This document shows, in pieces, positions 43,577 to 54,162 of a stretch of DNA of 64,000 nucleotides. The stretch is from NCBI RefSeq assembly GCF_001477655.1, contig NZ_CP011266.1, forward strand, positions 1,224,001 through 1,288,000, read 5' to 3'. The notes beneath the pieces are model-generated. The model worked only from the letters and a program-made list of their open reading frames with translations, did not search any database and was not told the DNA's origin. Numbering within the stretch: position 1 is the first letter of the stretch; each line of letters starts with the position of its first letter. Origin of the DNA: Methanobrevibacter millerae. GTDB taxonomy: Archaea > Methanobacteriota > Methanobacteria > Methanobacteriales > Methanobacteriaceae. Position numbers and translations under genes: made by a program.

Positions 43577-46500
43577 TTGATATTGTTACTTTGTTTGCTT
43601 CGTTGAGACCGTTGAATGTGGTTGTGATGATGTATTGGCCTGCCTGGAGATTGATGTTTATCCTTGCAATACCATTATCATCACTTATTCTATTGTAAAA
43701 TACACCGTTTATGTTGTATGTTACGCTTTGGCCTGCGTAAGGTTTTCCTTTATCGTCAAGTATTTTAGCTTCGAATTTGGATCCGTCACGATATTTCATG
43801 TACAGGTCTTTTGTCTGTATGGTTGGCAATACTTTTATAGTATTTGAAGCTCTAAGACCATTATATTCTGCAGTTATTATGTATGTTCCAGGATTAAGGT
43901 TGATGTTCATTTTAACATGTCCTGTTGCATTTGATGTTCTTTTATAGAATACTCCATTAATATTTAAATCAATTGTAACACCGGCTCCCACAGGATTTCC
44001 TTTTTCATCCAAAAGCCTTAATGTATACTGGGAAGCATTTCTATAGTATTTAGTCAAATCATGGTTTTCAACGATTGAAGGGAGTACCTTGACGATGTTT
44101 GTGTACTGTTCTGTTGAATCCGGATTTGTTGCTGTGAGAATATATGTTCCTGGATTTAAATTGATGTTCATTTTAGCAACACCATTATTATTGGTCGTTC
44201 TGGTATAGAAAACACCGTTGATGTTGAAATTTACATCAGTATTTTTTAACAGATTGCCTGATGAATCAACAAATGTTGCATAATACTGAGTACCGTTTCT
44301 AAAGATTTTAGTTATATTATTTCCTGAAACTGTTGATTTTACAGTAATTGTTGATTTAAATTTAATTCCGTCACATTCTGTTGTCACATCATATTTTCCA
44401 CTGTTCAGGTTAATTGCCATAGATGCTTGACCATTTTCGTCAGTAATTCTTGTATATGGCCGGCCGTTTAAAGTGATTATAACTTCCTTATTTACCAATG
44501 GCTTATTGTCCTCTTTAATGGTTACTACAAATTTTTCAGATCCCTTAAAGTATTTAGTCAAATCCGGAGCCAAAATATTGATTCTGACATCTTCAATTTT
44601 AAATGAAATGCTGTTTGATGTAGAGGTCTTGTAGTTTGTACTTCCTTTATATGTAGCTTTTACAACATATGAACCTGCAGCAAGATCAGATAATTTGACA
44701 CTGGCTACACCGTTAGTAATCCTGACAGTATATTCTTTGCCGTTTACAGTAAATACTACATCTCCTGTTGCTGATGGAGAATCAACATCTGCCCTTATTG
44801 TATATGTGTTTGGACCATTTTCAGTTGAAATTATATCTGTTTTTGTAGAGATTTTTTCTATTACTACATTAGAAGTCGCAGATACTCTATCATATTCATA
44901 ATTTCCTTCAAATACAATATCTGCTTCATAAGTTCCATAGTTCAAATTCAAATCAACATATACCTTACCATTGCTGTCAGTAGTTAATGAATATATTTTA
45001 TCTCCAAGTGTTATCTTAAGCTTTGCATTGCTTATTGTATTAAAATCCTGATCGGTCAATGTGATTACCAGTTTATCATCATCCCCATAAGTTTTTGTAA
45101 CGTCTGGAGCAATAATATTAAGATAATGAGGTTTAACATTGAATTTTACAGTATTTGAATCTGATGATTTATAGATATCATCTCCATTATATCTAGCCTT
45201 TACGGAATATGATCCAACATTCAAATCTGACAATATATATGTTGCCTGGCCGTTTGAAAGTTTTAAAGTGTAATCTTTACCATTAATATTAAATACAATA
45301 TTTCCTGTTGCATCTGACGAATTAACTTTAGCTGTTAATGTAACCATATTGTTTTTTATTTGATTGAATGATAATGAGGATGTGGTTGACAGCTTGTTTA
45401 CAATGATTTTTGAAGTTATAGATACCTTTTCATATTCATCATTTCCTTCAAATATGATATCTGCTGTATAATTTGCACATTTTAAATCCAAATCCATGGA
45501 TGTTTTACCGTTGCTGTCTGTTGTTTTCGTGTAAGTCTTACCATCTATTTTTATTTTAAGCTGAATGTTAGCTACAGGCTTTGATTCCTGATTGGTAACA
45601 GCAATCATCAATTTTTCAGACCCGCCGTAGTTTTTAGTTACATCAGAGGCTTTGATATTGAGATAGTGTGCATCAATATTGAATGATGCTGTGTTTGAAG
45701 AGGATGATTTATAGTCTGAATCTCCTTTATATGTGGCTTTAACAGTATATGAGCCTGCCTTTAGATTGGATAATGTGTATGTTGCCTTGCCGCCAGAAAT
45801 TTTAACAGTATAATCCTTGCCGTTAATATTGAATGCAACATTTCCGGTTGCATCTGACGGATTGACAGTGGCGGTTAAGATGACATTATTTGCATTCCTG
45901 TTTAAAGACAATGCGGTTTTTGTATTCATTTTATTCACTGTAAAGTTAAATGCAGCTATATTGGATGAATACCTATTGCTTTTATATTCTGATTTTAATT
46001 CATAAGTTCCTGCCTTGTCAAAGCTAACAGTTAAGGAAGCCTTGCCGTCATGGATTCTTGCATAGTAATATTTTCCATTGATGCTTACTCTGGCGAATGA
46101 ACCTTCAATCCTTTCTATCGAATCATTTTCAAAATATTGTGAAATCGTTGATTTATCATCTGTCAGTGTAATGTTTACAGTAACCTTTTCGCCGATGTCG
46201 AGATTGTTGAATTTGCTAACATCAACTTTTAATTTTGCTGAATATAAATCACTTATTGGTGAAAATAGCTGAATTGCAGGTTCTGCAATCATGCCTTCAT
46301 ATTCAGTCACATCCACAAATGTTTTTCCTTCATCAAAGCTAACGAAAGACCAGTTTGTATAAAATTTGGATGCGGACAACTCATCAACCAGATAAATAGG
46401 TAAATAATTTAATCCGTCATTGCAGTATCCTATTCTTATCCATATCTCATCTCCTAAATCAAATGTTATTTTCTTTTTGAATGGAATTGTATAATATCCT

Positions 46501-49418
46501 GCCTGGGAAAATCCCTCTTGAGATAAGATTAATTTTCCGTTAGTATGAGGATTTCCTTTATAAACACTTACAGTATAATTTGTTGGAGCTTTAAAGTATG
46601 TTGCAAATGCAGAAAATCCGTCATCAAGAAGTGCCTTATATTCATCATATGCTGCTTCAACACGAATTTCACAGTATATAGGACTATCAGAATAGATGTA
46701 ATCGCTTATTCCCGAACAATAAATTGGATTTGATATATAATTATCATTTTCATTAAATATGAATGTGTATGCATGAGCATAGTCATTTTCATCGCTTACA
46801 AAAGGAGTGTCATATGAAAGATAACCGAAACCGTTGTCCTCCCAGTCTGTTCCCCAGCTGTTTTTAATTATCCATGCGCCTTTCGCATAATCGCCAAATG
46901 AATCATATGTGTTATAGTTATCGTTCCATCCAACAATGCTTACTGCATGAAGATCCGGAGAGTTGAATGTAACTGGAACTGTCCCATAATCGCTTATTAC
47001 CTTTTTGTATGTTTCATTATATAGTGTATTGTATGAAATGTATCCTATTCCATTATTTTTCCATTCTGAATTCCAGATATTTTTATACATCCATGCTCCT
47101 TCAGTATATCTGCCGAAGGAATCGAAATCATTGTAGTTGTCATCCCAACCGATTAGGTTGGTTGAATAATAATTTGGAATATATATGGTAATTGAAACAG
47201 CACCATAATCCATTATCGCTTTTTTATATAAATCATCATTCACTCCTTTTTCACGTTCAGGAAGGAAATATATATTTTGAACATGGAACTCGGCATCAAA
47301 AGGAACGGAGATTGATGAAAGATCATCATATGCATCATATTCCTCAAGGGTAGGTCCAAGCCAGTTGGTCAGATATCCCATAAACATTGAATCATATCCT
47401 CCTGAATTTGGTTCCAAATCCATTCCTGCTCTTGAAAATGATGCCATGACATTTTTCACATTTTCCTCTGAAAGGTCATATGTTATGTTAGTTATCTTTT
47501 TAATGCATGCCTCAAGTGTTGCAATACCAGCAAATGCCCAACAGTTACCTCCTTCTGCCTGATCCTTTACAGGAGTAATATATCCATAATCCCTTGAATC
47601 ATATGATGAAGGAATATTTTTCAAATCAGATAAGGAACTGTTAATTAGAGGAACATTGGCTCTTTCTACAGTATATCTATCTATTAATGTATTAATCATG
47701 TATTTGTTGAAATATATGGAAGCATCCATTTCATATTCATCTACCTGGATGACATCTTCGACTATAATATTTCCCAGGCTATTTATTATATAAATTTTAA
47801 AGAATGCATCCTTTAAAGGGGCATTATAACCGTCAACTTTAAAATGAATCATGAAATTATCTTCATAATTTCCCTTAATTGTGGATTTTGCCGGATTTTT
47901 CGTGTCATAAATCTTTAGATTTCCATTACTGCCGGAAGTGATGTTTTCATATTCATCATAATAACTTCCCGTATTGGACAATATATATTTCATAGGATTG
48001 CTTTTGAATGTTACTCTTTTTCCGTTTTCATAATTTGTAAATTCACCATAAATCTGATATGAGTCTTCAAAATGGTTATTTTTTAGGTTTATGTCTTTGG
48101 ATGAATCAATAACTATGCTTGAGCCCGAATCATCATCTGAAGTTGAGTTTACGAAATAATTTTCCCTTAATGATAATGAGTCTGAAGATTCACTGTATAT
48201 TGCACTTCCAAGATAAGCATAGGATACATAAAATGTATCATCATAGAAATTCATTTTTCCATAAATATTATATATTACTCCACCCATATCTTCAGCATAA
48301 TTGTTATGGAAAGAGGATGAGTTTGCACTTAAATTCCCATTCAAATTGGCAATAACTCCGCCAAATTTAGCGTATCCCCATCTAAGATATGAAGAGTCTA
48401 TATTCACATTGCCTTTGAAATTATAGATTGCTCCTCCGGCATCATTAAGTGAATAGAAAAATGCAAAATCACATGAGTCTATATTGATGTCACTGTATTT
48501 TGAAGCTATTACACCACCAAAGCTGTCAGCATTGGAATTATAAAAATTATTTTTATATAAGTCAAGAAGACTGTTTTGTGAATATATTGTTCCGCCATAG
48601 CTCGCATTGTTCATGTTAAAATCGGAAGATTCAATTGTTATATCTGAATTTATCGAATAGATGACTCCACCTTTTCTTTCTGCATTGGAATTGAAAAATT
48701 TGGATTTCTTAACTTCCAGTCTTGAATTTTTTAAAGAGATTGCCCCACCGCTATATGCATAAGTATTGTTGAAGACACATTTTTCCAGATAGACATAAGG
48801 AGTTGAATCATCAATAGGATCACATATTATAACACCACCATATGAGCTGCCATATTCTTTAGTGTTATATGTAGCGGGAGCATTATATCCACTGAATGCA
48901 CTGCTTTTATCGAAATTCACACCATATGCTTCGACTGTACCATGATTTTGAATGTTTGCCTTGTTGAATGTGACATTTCTTATTTGAAGTTTTGAATCAT
49001 CCATGATTTCAAAATCATACTTGTTGGATAAAATTGAATTAAAAATAGTTTTTTCTGTGCTTTCACCAATCAAAGTCATATTTGAGGAAATCTTAAATGG
49101 AGTGTTTAAGCTGTAAATTCCATCTGAAAAATATGCAGTAATGTCATTTCCAGACAATGTGTTTTGATTTACATACTTATAAGGATTTGACTTTGACCCA
49201 TCACCGTTGGAACTGGCAGATGCATCAAAATAGATTACTTTACTATTATCATCATTTAATTTTGAATTATCGACAGAAATGCCGATTAATCTACTATTGT
49301 CTATTCCATTATCTTCAGCCAATGTCATATTATCGTTTAAGTCATTGGCGCTGACCGAAGATATGGCAGATAGACACAATATCATCAATAAAATTATAAT
49401 ATATTTTTTATTGGACAT
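43572..49418 (-). CDS. Adhesin-like protein with embedded papain-like (C1A) protease
   Basis: This 1948-residue secreted protein has a signal peptide (YIIILLMILCLSAISSVSA). A right-handed beta-helix (~60-480) repeats units such as GGAIYNFKGNVNIDSSYL. A C1A protease follows (~600-890) with catalytic Cys in GGNCWAFAGIA (~624), His in DLHAVSIVGWND (~823) and Asn in KNSWGTDW (~851). Next is a lectin-like beta domain (~890-1100), then eight or so Ig-like repeats with GSYTVKATYKGD and INGVFY.R patterns. The protease contains an internal duplication whose first copy lacks the His and Asn. It probably binds and digests host, plant or microbial surface protein. It has no sorting signal; the Ig-like C-terminus may hold it to the wall. 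Confidence 0.9.
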   Translation of the reverse strand: MSNKKYIIILLMILCLSAISSVSANDLNDNMTLAEDNGIDNSRLIGISVDNSKLNDDNSKVIYFDASASSNGDGSKSNPYKYVNQNTLSGNDITAYFSDGIYSLNTPFKISSNMTLIGESTEKTIFNSILSNKYDFEIMDDSKLQIRNVTFNKANIQNHGTVEAYGVNFDKSSAFSGYNAPATYNTKEYGSSYGGVIICDPIDDSTPYVYLEKCVFNNTYAYSGGAISLKNSRLEVKKSKFFNSNAERKGGVIYSINSDITIESSDFNMNNASYGGTIYSQNSLLDLYKNNFYNSNADSFGGVIASKYSDINIDSCDFAFFYSLNDAGGAIYNFKGNVNIDSSYLRWGYAKFGGVIANLNGNLSANSSSFHNNYAEDMGGVIYNIYGKMNFYDDTFYVSYAYLGSAIYSESSDSLSLRENYFVNSTSDDDSGSSIVIDSSKDINLKNNHFEDSYQIYGEFTNYENGKRVTFKSNPMKYILSNTGSYYDEYENITSGSNGNLKIYDTKNPAKSTIKGNYEDNFMIHFKVDGYNAPLKDAFFKIYIINSLGNIIVEDVIQVDEYEMDASIYFNKYMINTLIDRYTVERANVPLINSSLSDLKNIPSSYDSRDYGYITPVKDQAEGGNCWAFAGIATLEACIKKITNITYDLSEENVKNVMASFSRAGMDLEPNSGGYDSMFMGYLTNWLGPTLEEYDAYDDLSSISVPFDAEFHVQNIYFLPEREKGVNDDLYKKAIMDYGAVSITIYIPNYYSTNLIGWDDNYNDFDSFGRYTEGAWMYKNIWNSEWKNNGIGYISYNTLYNETYKKVISDYGTVPVTFNSPDLHAVSIVGWNDNYNTYDSFGDYAKGAWIIKNSWGTDWEDNGFGYLSYDTPFVSDENDYAHAYTFIFNENDNYISNPIYCSGISDYIYSDSPIYCEIRVEAAYDEYKALLDDGFSAFATYFKAPTNYTVSVYKGNPHTNGKLILSQEGFSQAGYYTIPFKKKITFDLGDEIWIRIGYCNDGLNYLPIYLVDELSASKFYTNWSFVSFDEGKTFVDVTEYEGMIAEPAIQLFSPISDLYSAKLKVDVSKFNNLDIGEKVTVNITLTDDKSTISQYFENDSIERIEGSFARVSINGKYYYARIHDGKASLTVSFDKAGTYELKSEYKSNRYSSNIAAFNFTVNKMNTKTALSLNRNANNVILTATVNPSDATGNVAFNINGKDYTVKISGGKATYTLSNLKAGSYTVKATYKGDSDYKSSSSNTASFNIDAHYLNIKASDVTKNYGGSEKLMIAVTNQESKPVANIQLKIKIDGKTYTKTTDSNGKTSMDLDLKCANYTADIIFEGNDEYEKVSITSKIIVNKLSTTSSLSFNQIKNNMVTLTAKVNSSDATGNIVFNINGKDYTLKLSNGQATYILSDLNVGSYSVKARYNGDDIYKSSDSNTVKFNVKPHYLNIIAPDVTKTYGDDDKLVITLTDQDFNTISNAKLKITLGDKIYSLTTDSNGKVYVDLNLNYGTYEADIVFEGNYEYDRVSATSNVVIEKISTKTDIISTENGPNTYTIRADVDSPSATGDVVFTVNGKEYTVRITNGVASVKLSDLAAGSYVVKATYKGSTNYKTSTSNSISFKIEDVRINILAPDLTKYFKGSEKFVVTIKEDNKPLVNKEVIITLNGRPYTRITDENGQASMAINLNSGKYDVTTECDGIKFKSTITVKSTVSGNNITKIFRNGTQYYATFVDSSGNLLKNTDVNFNINGVFYTRTTNNNGVAKMNINLNPGTYILTATNPDSTEQYTNIVKVLPSIVENHDLTKYYRNASQYTLRLLDEKGNPVGAGVTIDLNINGVFYKRTSNATGHVKMNINLNPGTYIITAEYNGLRASNTIKVLPTIQTKDLYMKYRDGSKFEAKILDDKGKPYAGQSVTYNINGVFYNRISDDNGIARININLQAGQYIITTTFNGLNEANKVTISS

Positions 49419-49534
49419 ACAAATACACCTTTTTTAAAATATAATTTATTTTACAAATATTTTTAGAAAAATATTTATATATATTATATAATTTTATTAA
49501 TCATTATATATAATTTATATAAATCATTAACTTT

Positions 49535-49571
49535 ATTCAAAAAAAGAAGTTAAGGAATTTTTTTCCTCAAC
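49535..49571 (-). terminator. Terminator of the 1052-residue adhesin
   Basis: GTTAAGGAA (49549-49557) pairs with TTCCTCAAC (49563-49571, one G-T). It has the same design and sequence as 43541-43576. Confidence 0.65.
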
Positions 49572-52500
49572 TTGATATTGTTACTTTGTTTGCTAATGCA
49601 GCACCATTAGAATACATTGAAGTAATTATGTATTCCCCTGCCATTAAATTAATATTCAGGCGCGCAATACCATTACTATCAGTTATTCTATTATAGAACA
49701 CACCATTGATATTGAAAGTTATTATTTGTTCTGCAAATGGTTTTCCTTTACCATCCAATAGTTTTAATTCAAACTTGGTTCCATCACGATATTTCATGTT
49801 AACATCTTTTGCTGAAAGAATTGGCAATACTTTAACGGTATTTGACGCCATAAGTCCATTATATTCCGCAGTTATTATATATGTTCCAGGATTCAAGTTA
49901 ATGTTCATGTTCATATATCCAGAAGCATTTGTCTTTCTCTCATAGAACACTCCATTAATATTTAATTTAACAGTAACTCCCTCACCAACAGGTTTTCCAT
50001 TACCACCCAATATTCTAAGAGTGTATTTTGATTCATTTTTGTAGAATTTAGTTAAATCATGGTTTTCCACAATTGATGGCAAGACAGTAATTCTTGTTGT
50101 ATGCTGTTCGCCTGATGCAGGATTAGTTGCAGTTAAAACATAAGTTCCAGGGTTTAAATTAATGTTCATTTTTGCAATACCCTGATCGTTGGTGGTTCTG
50201 GTGTAGTAGACACCATTGATGTTTAATTTGACTTGAGTGTTCTTTAACAGATTTCCTTGAGAATCAATAAATGTAGCATAATATTGTGTGTCGTTTCTAA
50301 AAATTTTAGTGAAGTCATTTGAAATAACAGTATCTTTTACAGTAACAGTAGAATATACTTTAATTCCACCATATTCTGTTGTTATTTTGTATTTTCCACT
50401 GTTTAAGTTAATTGCCATTGAAGCCTGACCATCACTGTCAGTTGTTCTGATATAAGACCTGCCATTAAGATTAATAGTCACATTCTTACCGACAACTGCT
50501 TTATAATCTTCCTTAACAGTAACAACAAATCTTTCAGGACCATTATAGTACTTGGTTAAGTCAGGTGCAGAAACTTCAATTTTAACATCCTCAACTGTGA
50601 ACTTGACTGAAGTGGAAGAAGATGATTTATGGTTAATATCACCACTGTAGGTGGCTTTAGCTTCGTAAGACCCCACAGCCAAATTGTTTAAAGTGTAAGT
50701 TGCCTTTGCACCACTAACCGCAGCAGAATACTCTTTACCATTAACAATAAAAGTAACTTTACCTCCCACAGTAGCCGGAGAAATAGTAGCTGTTAAAGTA
50801 ACACTATTGTGAGAATTTTTATTATAAACTAAAGTAGTTTTAGTATTTAATGGATTAACAGTAACTTTTGCAGAAGTGGAAATATCCTTATAAGTTACTA
50901 TAACATCATAAGTACCTACAGGCAGATTAATTGCCATTGAAGCCTTACCTTTACTGTCAGTAGTCCTAGAATAGTCAACACCATTAATGTTAATATTAAC
51001 ATTAACATTGGCAACAGGAGAACCAGATTCAGTTAAAGTAATTTCCAACCTCTCAGGACCACCATAATCTTTAGTAACATCAGGAACATTCAAAACAGAA
51101 CCGCCAACAGTCAGATATCCGTCAATCACATCACAATTGTCAGTGAATTTACTGGATAAGTAACCGGTGACTTTATAAACGCCTTCCTTAAAATCACACC
51201 TAAGCCTATATCCGCCAGTACCTTCATCAAAGTATCCCAAACTGCATTCATATCTGATTGAAGAATCATCAACATTAGTCAATATTGCCTTAATATCATA
51301 ACCGGATTCATAAATCTTATTGTTGAATATGCGGATAGCATTACCGTCTTTATCATATAATTTACAGATAGTAACGGCATCTTTTGGAGCGACAGTTTCA
51401 TTTTCAAAAACTAAAAATGTCTTAAAATCAAATGAATTCGTTGAATTATAATATATATCATAAGTATAATCGGAATCTATTTTATTATCGGATATATTTA
51501 ATTTGTTTTTGTTTTCATGTGTTTTATAATATATGCATTCATGATTAACATTTTGGCTGAATTTACAATTATAAACATTTGTAGCACCTAAAGCAGCTAT
51601 GGAAGCACCGCTTTGAGAAACAGCATTATCTTTAAAATTACAATTATATATTGCGGTTAACCAGTTATTTGAAGTGATTTTAGGCTCAGCGGTATAAATT
51701 GCACCGCCAATATCTGCATCATTATTATTAAAATCACAGGAATCAATCAAAGAGTTACTGGCAGAAATTGCACCTCCTTTTTCAGCAGTGTTAAACATGA
51801 AAAATGAATTTAAAACATTACCTTTATATAACTCTATTGCCCCTCCCTCTTTAGCGAGATTATTGAAAAAATTGGATTGTATAATATTTATGTAATTCGG
51901 CGAATAGACTGCACCCCCATTTTTAGCCTGATTTCGGATGAAAGTGGAATTTTTGATATTGCTTGATAATCCATAACTCGCATAAACTGCACCGCCAAGA
52001 TTACTTGCAACATTATCTGTAAACATACAGTTTTCTATGTTAAGCTTACCTGATGTAACCCACGGGTAATAATAAATAGCCGCCCCATCATCAGCATAAT
52101 TATTTGAAAACTTAGAATCCTTCACGGTTAGATGTGTACAGCTACCTCTTATTGCACCATTATTATTGTTAAAATTAGAATTATATACTTCCATTTCACC
52201 CCCAAACACAATAGCCGGACCGCCAGTCGAATCAGAAAAATTACAGGAATCAATGTTAATAGTTGGTGATGTTTGATATGAACCATATTTTCCAGCATAT
52301 AAAAAAGAAGAAACATCATTATAACCATTAATAAAATTTATATTTTTCAATTCCAAATAGGCGTGAATATCAAAAACTCTTGATTTACCCAATGCATCAA
52401 TTGTATGGCCATTACCGTCAATAGTTATTTTATGATTAATTACAATACCGTCACTGCTAAAACCTTGATCATATTTATAATCATTTTCCAGATAGATTGT

Positions 52501-52725
52501 TGAACCTGCACCTGCATTATTAATCTTTTCCTGCAATGCAGTGAAAGTTCCATCATCCTTTGCACTTAATTCATCTTCACTTAAAGATACGCTTAAAGTA
52601 TCTTCACCACTAACCAAATCGTTAGTATCATCATAAATTGTCTGATTTACATCTTCTACTGCTGATACACAGGACAGAGAGATAATAAATACAAACAATA
52701 AAATTATTAAAAATCGTTTTTTCAT
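49567..52725 (-). CDS. Adhesin-like protein (beta-helix plus Ig-like repeats)
   Basis: The protein has 1052 residues. A signal peptide (FLIILLFVFIISLSCVSA) leads to a beta-helix (~60-460) with repeated GGAVYSPNYINIIQSNFF-type coils. Ig-like repeats with VPDVTKDYGGPERL, TYKDISTSAKVTV and NINGVFYERKT make up ~540-1052. The last ~250 residues are close to the C-terminus of the protease adhesin, as is the 3' hairpin, pointing to duplication or gene conversion between neighbours. It is a surface attachment protein; the ligand is unknown. Confidence 0.88.
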   Translation of the reverse strand: MKKRFLIILLFVFIISLSCVSAVEDVNQTIYDDTNDLVSGEDTLSVSLSEDELSAKDDGTFTALQEKINNAGAGSTIYLENDYKYDQGFSSDGIVINHKITIDGNGHTIDALGKSRVFDIHAYLELKNINFINGYNDVSSFLYAGKYGSYQTSPTINIDSCNFSDSTGGPAIVFGGEMEVYNSNFNNNNGAIRGSCTHLTVKDSKFSNNYADDGAAIYYYPWVTSGKLNIENCMFTDNVASNLGGAVYASYGLSSNIKNSTFIRNQAKNGGAVYSPNYINIIQSNFFNNLAKEGGAIELYKGNVLNSFFMFNTAEKGGAISASNSLIDSCDFNNNDADIGGAIYTAEPKITSNNWLTAIYNCNFKDNAVSQSGASIAALGATNVYNCKFSQNVNHECIYYKTHENKNKLNISDNKIDSDYTYDIYYNSTNSFDFKTFLVFENETVAPKDAVTICKLYDKDGNAIRIFNNKIYESGYDIKAILTNVDDSSIRYECSLGYFDEGTGGYRLRCDFKEGVYKVTGYLSSKFTDNCDVIDGYLTVGGSVLNVPDVTKDYGGPERLEITLTESGSPVANVNVNININGVDYSRTTDSKGKASMAINLPVGTYDVIVTYKDISTSAKVTVNPLNTKTTLVYNKNSHNSVTLTATISPATVGGKVTFIVNGKEYSAAVSGAKATYTLNNLAVGSYEAKATYSGDINHKSSSSTSVKFTVEDVKIEVSAPDLTKYYNGPERFVVTVKEDYKAVVGKNVTINLNGRSYIRTTDSDGQASMAINLNSGKYKITTEYGGIKVYSTVTVKDTVISNDFTKIFRNDTQYYATFIDSQGNLLKNTQVKLNINGVYYTRTTNDQGIAKMNINLNPGTYVLTATNPASGEQHTTRITVLPSIVENHDLTKFYKNESKYTLRILGGNGKPVGEGVTVKLNINGVFYERKTNASGYMNMNINLNPGTYIITAEYNGLMASNTVKVLPILSAKDVNMKYRDGTKFELKLLDGKGKPFAEQIITFNINGVFYNRITDSNGIARLNINLMAGEYIITSMYSNGAALANKVTISS

Positions 52726-52740
52726 TTTATCCCCACTTTA

Positions 52741-52758
52741 TTCATTTTTAAAAATGAA
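52741..52758. promoter_or_regulatory. 18 bp perfect palindrome upstream of the adhesin gene
   Basis: TTCATTTTTAAAAATGAA lies 16 bp before the adhesin start codon, overlapping where the mRNA leader should be. It may be a regulator site or an mRNA hairpin that covers the start region. Confidence 0.4.
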
Positions 52759-52974
52759 TCATTTAGAATTGTGTCAGTTAAATTAGCAAGGAAGAGATAC
52801 TTCAATCTATGTATGAACAAACTAAATTTTCTTGCTAAACAATAAATATTCATAAAACCCCGCTATTCAACGATATTATTTTTGTATTTAAAAGTATAAA
52901 ACTCAAATAAAGCATTTTATTTCATCAAGAAGAGGGTTGATTTTAAAAAAAAGTTGAAATAAAAAAATAAAAAA

Positions 52975-54033
52975 TTAGGATTTGATTTTATTATAAACAG
53001 CCATAGGCAATAATATAATCAGGAATACTGCAAAGATTAAAACTGGAATGATTGCATAGTTATGGGCTGATATAGCTTTTATTGGAGAGCCTGATGAATT
53101 GGAATCTGAATCATCAGAACCTGAAGACGGGTTGAATATGTCCAATATTGAATTGCCTATTGATTCAAAAGTGCTTGAAATTTCACGGGCAACAGAATCA
53201 GTTGTTTTGGCTATTGTGTCTAATGGACTTGCATCATCACTAGGAAGTGAATCCAAATCATCTGATGAAATCAGCTGTGATTTCATGTCTGATTTTGATT
53301 TTGTTTCAATGCCTGATGATTCATCATCAGAACTTTCAACTGCAGGCTTTTCATCTTCAACTTGCCTTATATCAGAATCTGTGTTTTCACTAGCATAATG
53401 GCTATTATGCTGCGGCCCTTTTTTATCATCACTTGTTTTTGTAACGTTGGATGTTACTTTTGATGAACCGCTTTTGATGGATGTAGTGATGAAATTTGAT
53501 AAATATGCATCATTTGAATCTGCAGATACATAGGATGTGAGCTTGAATGTACCATCAGTTTTTAGTCTTGTCAGTATCACTAAGGATGCATTTTCATAAC
53601 TTTTCAATTCACCAATACTCCAAATTCCAGTTATTGGATTATATTCTCCAACTGTTGCATTATGTGATAGATATATTAAATTTGAGGAAAACGTTTCATT
53701 TGCCTTGATGTTATGAAGAGCCCCTCCATTTGCCGTGACAGAAATAGTCCATGGAACTTCAGATCCTGCACGATTAAAGCTATTTTTTACAAATGAGCTT
53801 TTAACGCTCACGTCAACAGACAAAGCGGCACTGCTGCCGGATGTGTTTTCGGCATATAACTCAGTGTTTTTGTCAGTTAAATCTTCACTAATCATATCAA
53901 TATTATTACCGATAGCTGATGGAGCATCATCCACGGACGATGCATCTGAAGTTATATTTTCACTGGCTGCAACGCATCCAAGAGAAAACATTACTCCTAT
54001 GGTTACTACCAATATTAAATATCTTAATTTCAT
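52975..54033 (-). CDS. Membrane-anchored surface protein with DUF11-like domain and acidic stalk
   Basis: The protein has 352 residues. Signal peptide (YLILVVTIGVMFSLGCVAAS), one beta domain (~65-185) similar in plan to that of the LPATG protein (TVGEYNPITGIWSIGELKSY), a long Ser/Asp-rich stalk (~190-315) and a C-terminal helix (YAIIPVLIFAVFLIILLPMA) with a basic end. There is no LPxTG here, so it stays in the membrane with the stalk crossing the wall. Confidence 0.75.
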   Translation of the reverse strand: MKLRYLILVVTIGVMFSLGCVAASENITSDASSVDDAPSAIGNNIDMISEDLTDKNTELYAENTSGSSAALSVDVSVKSSFVKNSFNRAGSEVPWTISVTANGGALHNIKANETFSSNLIYLSHNATVGEYNPITGIWSIGELKSYENASLVILTRLKTDGTFKLTSYVSADSNDAYLSNFITTSIKSGSSKVTSNVTKTSDDKKGPQHNSHYASENTDSDIRQVEDEKPAVESSDDESSGIETKSKSDMKSQLISSDDLDSLPSDDASPLDTIAKTTDSVAREISSTFESIGNSILDIFNPSSGSDDSDSNSSGSPIKAISAHNYAIIPVLIFAVFLIILLPMAVYNKIKS

Positions 54034-54162
54034 AGATTTTACCTAATTATTGTACTAAATTCATGAATATAATAAATATCCATAAATAATACTTATTAAT
54101 CTTAAATTTTACTGTTATAAACTTTTTGTTTTTTACCATATCTAAAATATGATTAAAAACAC

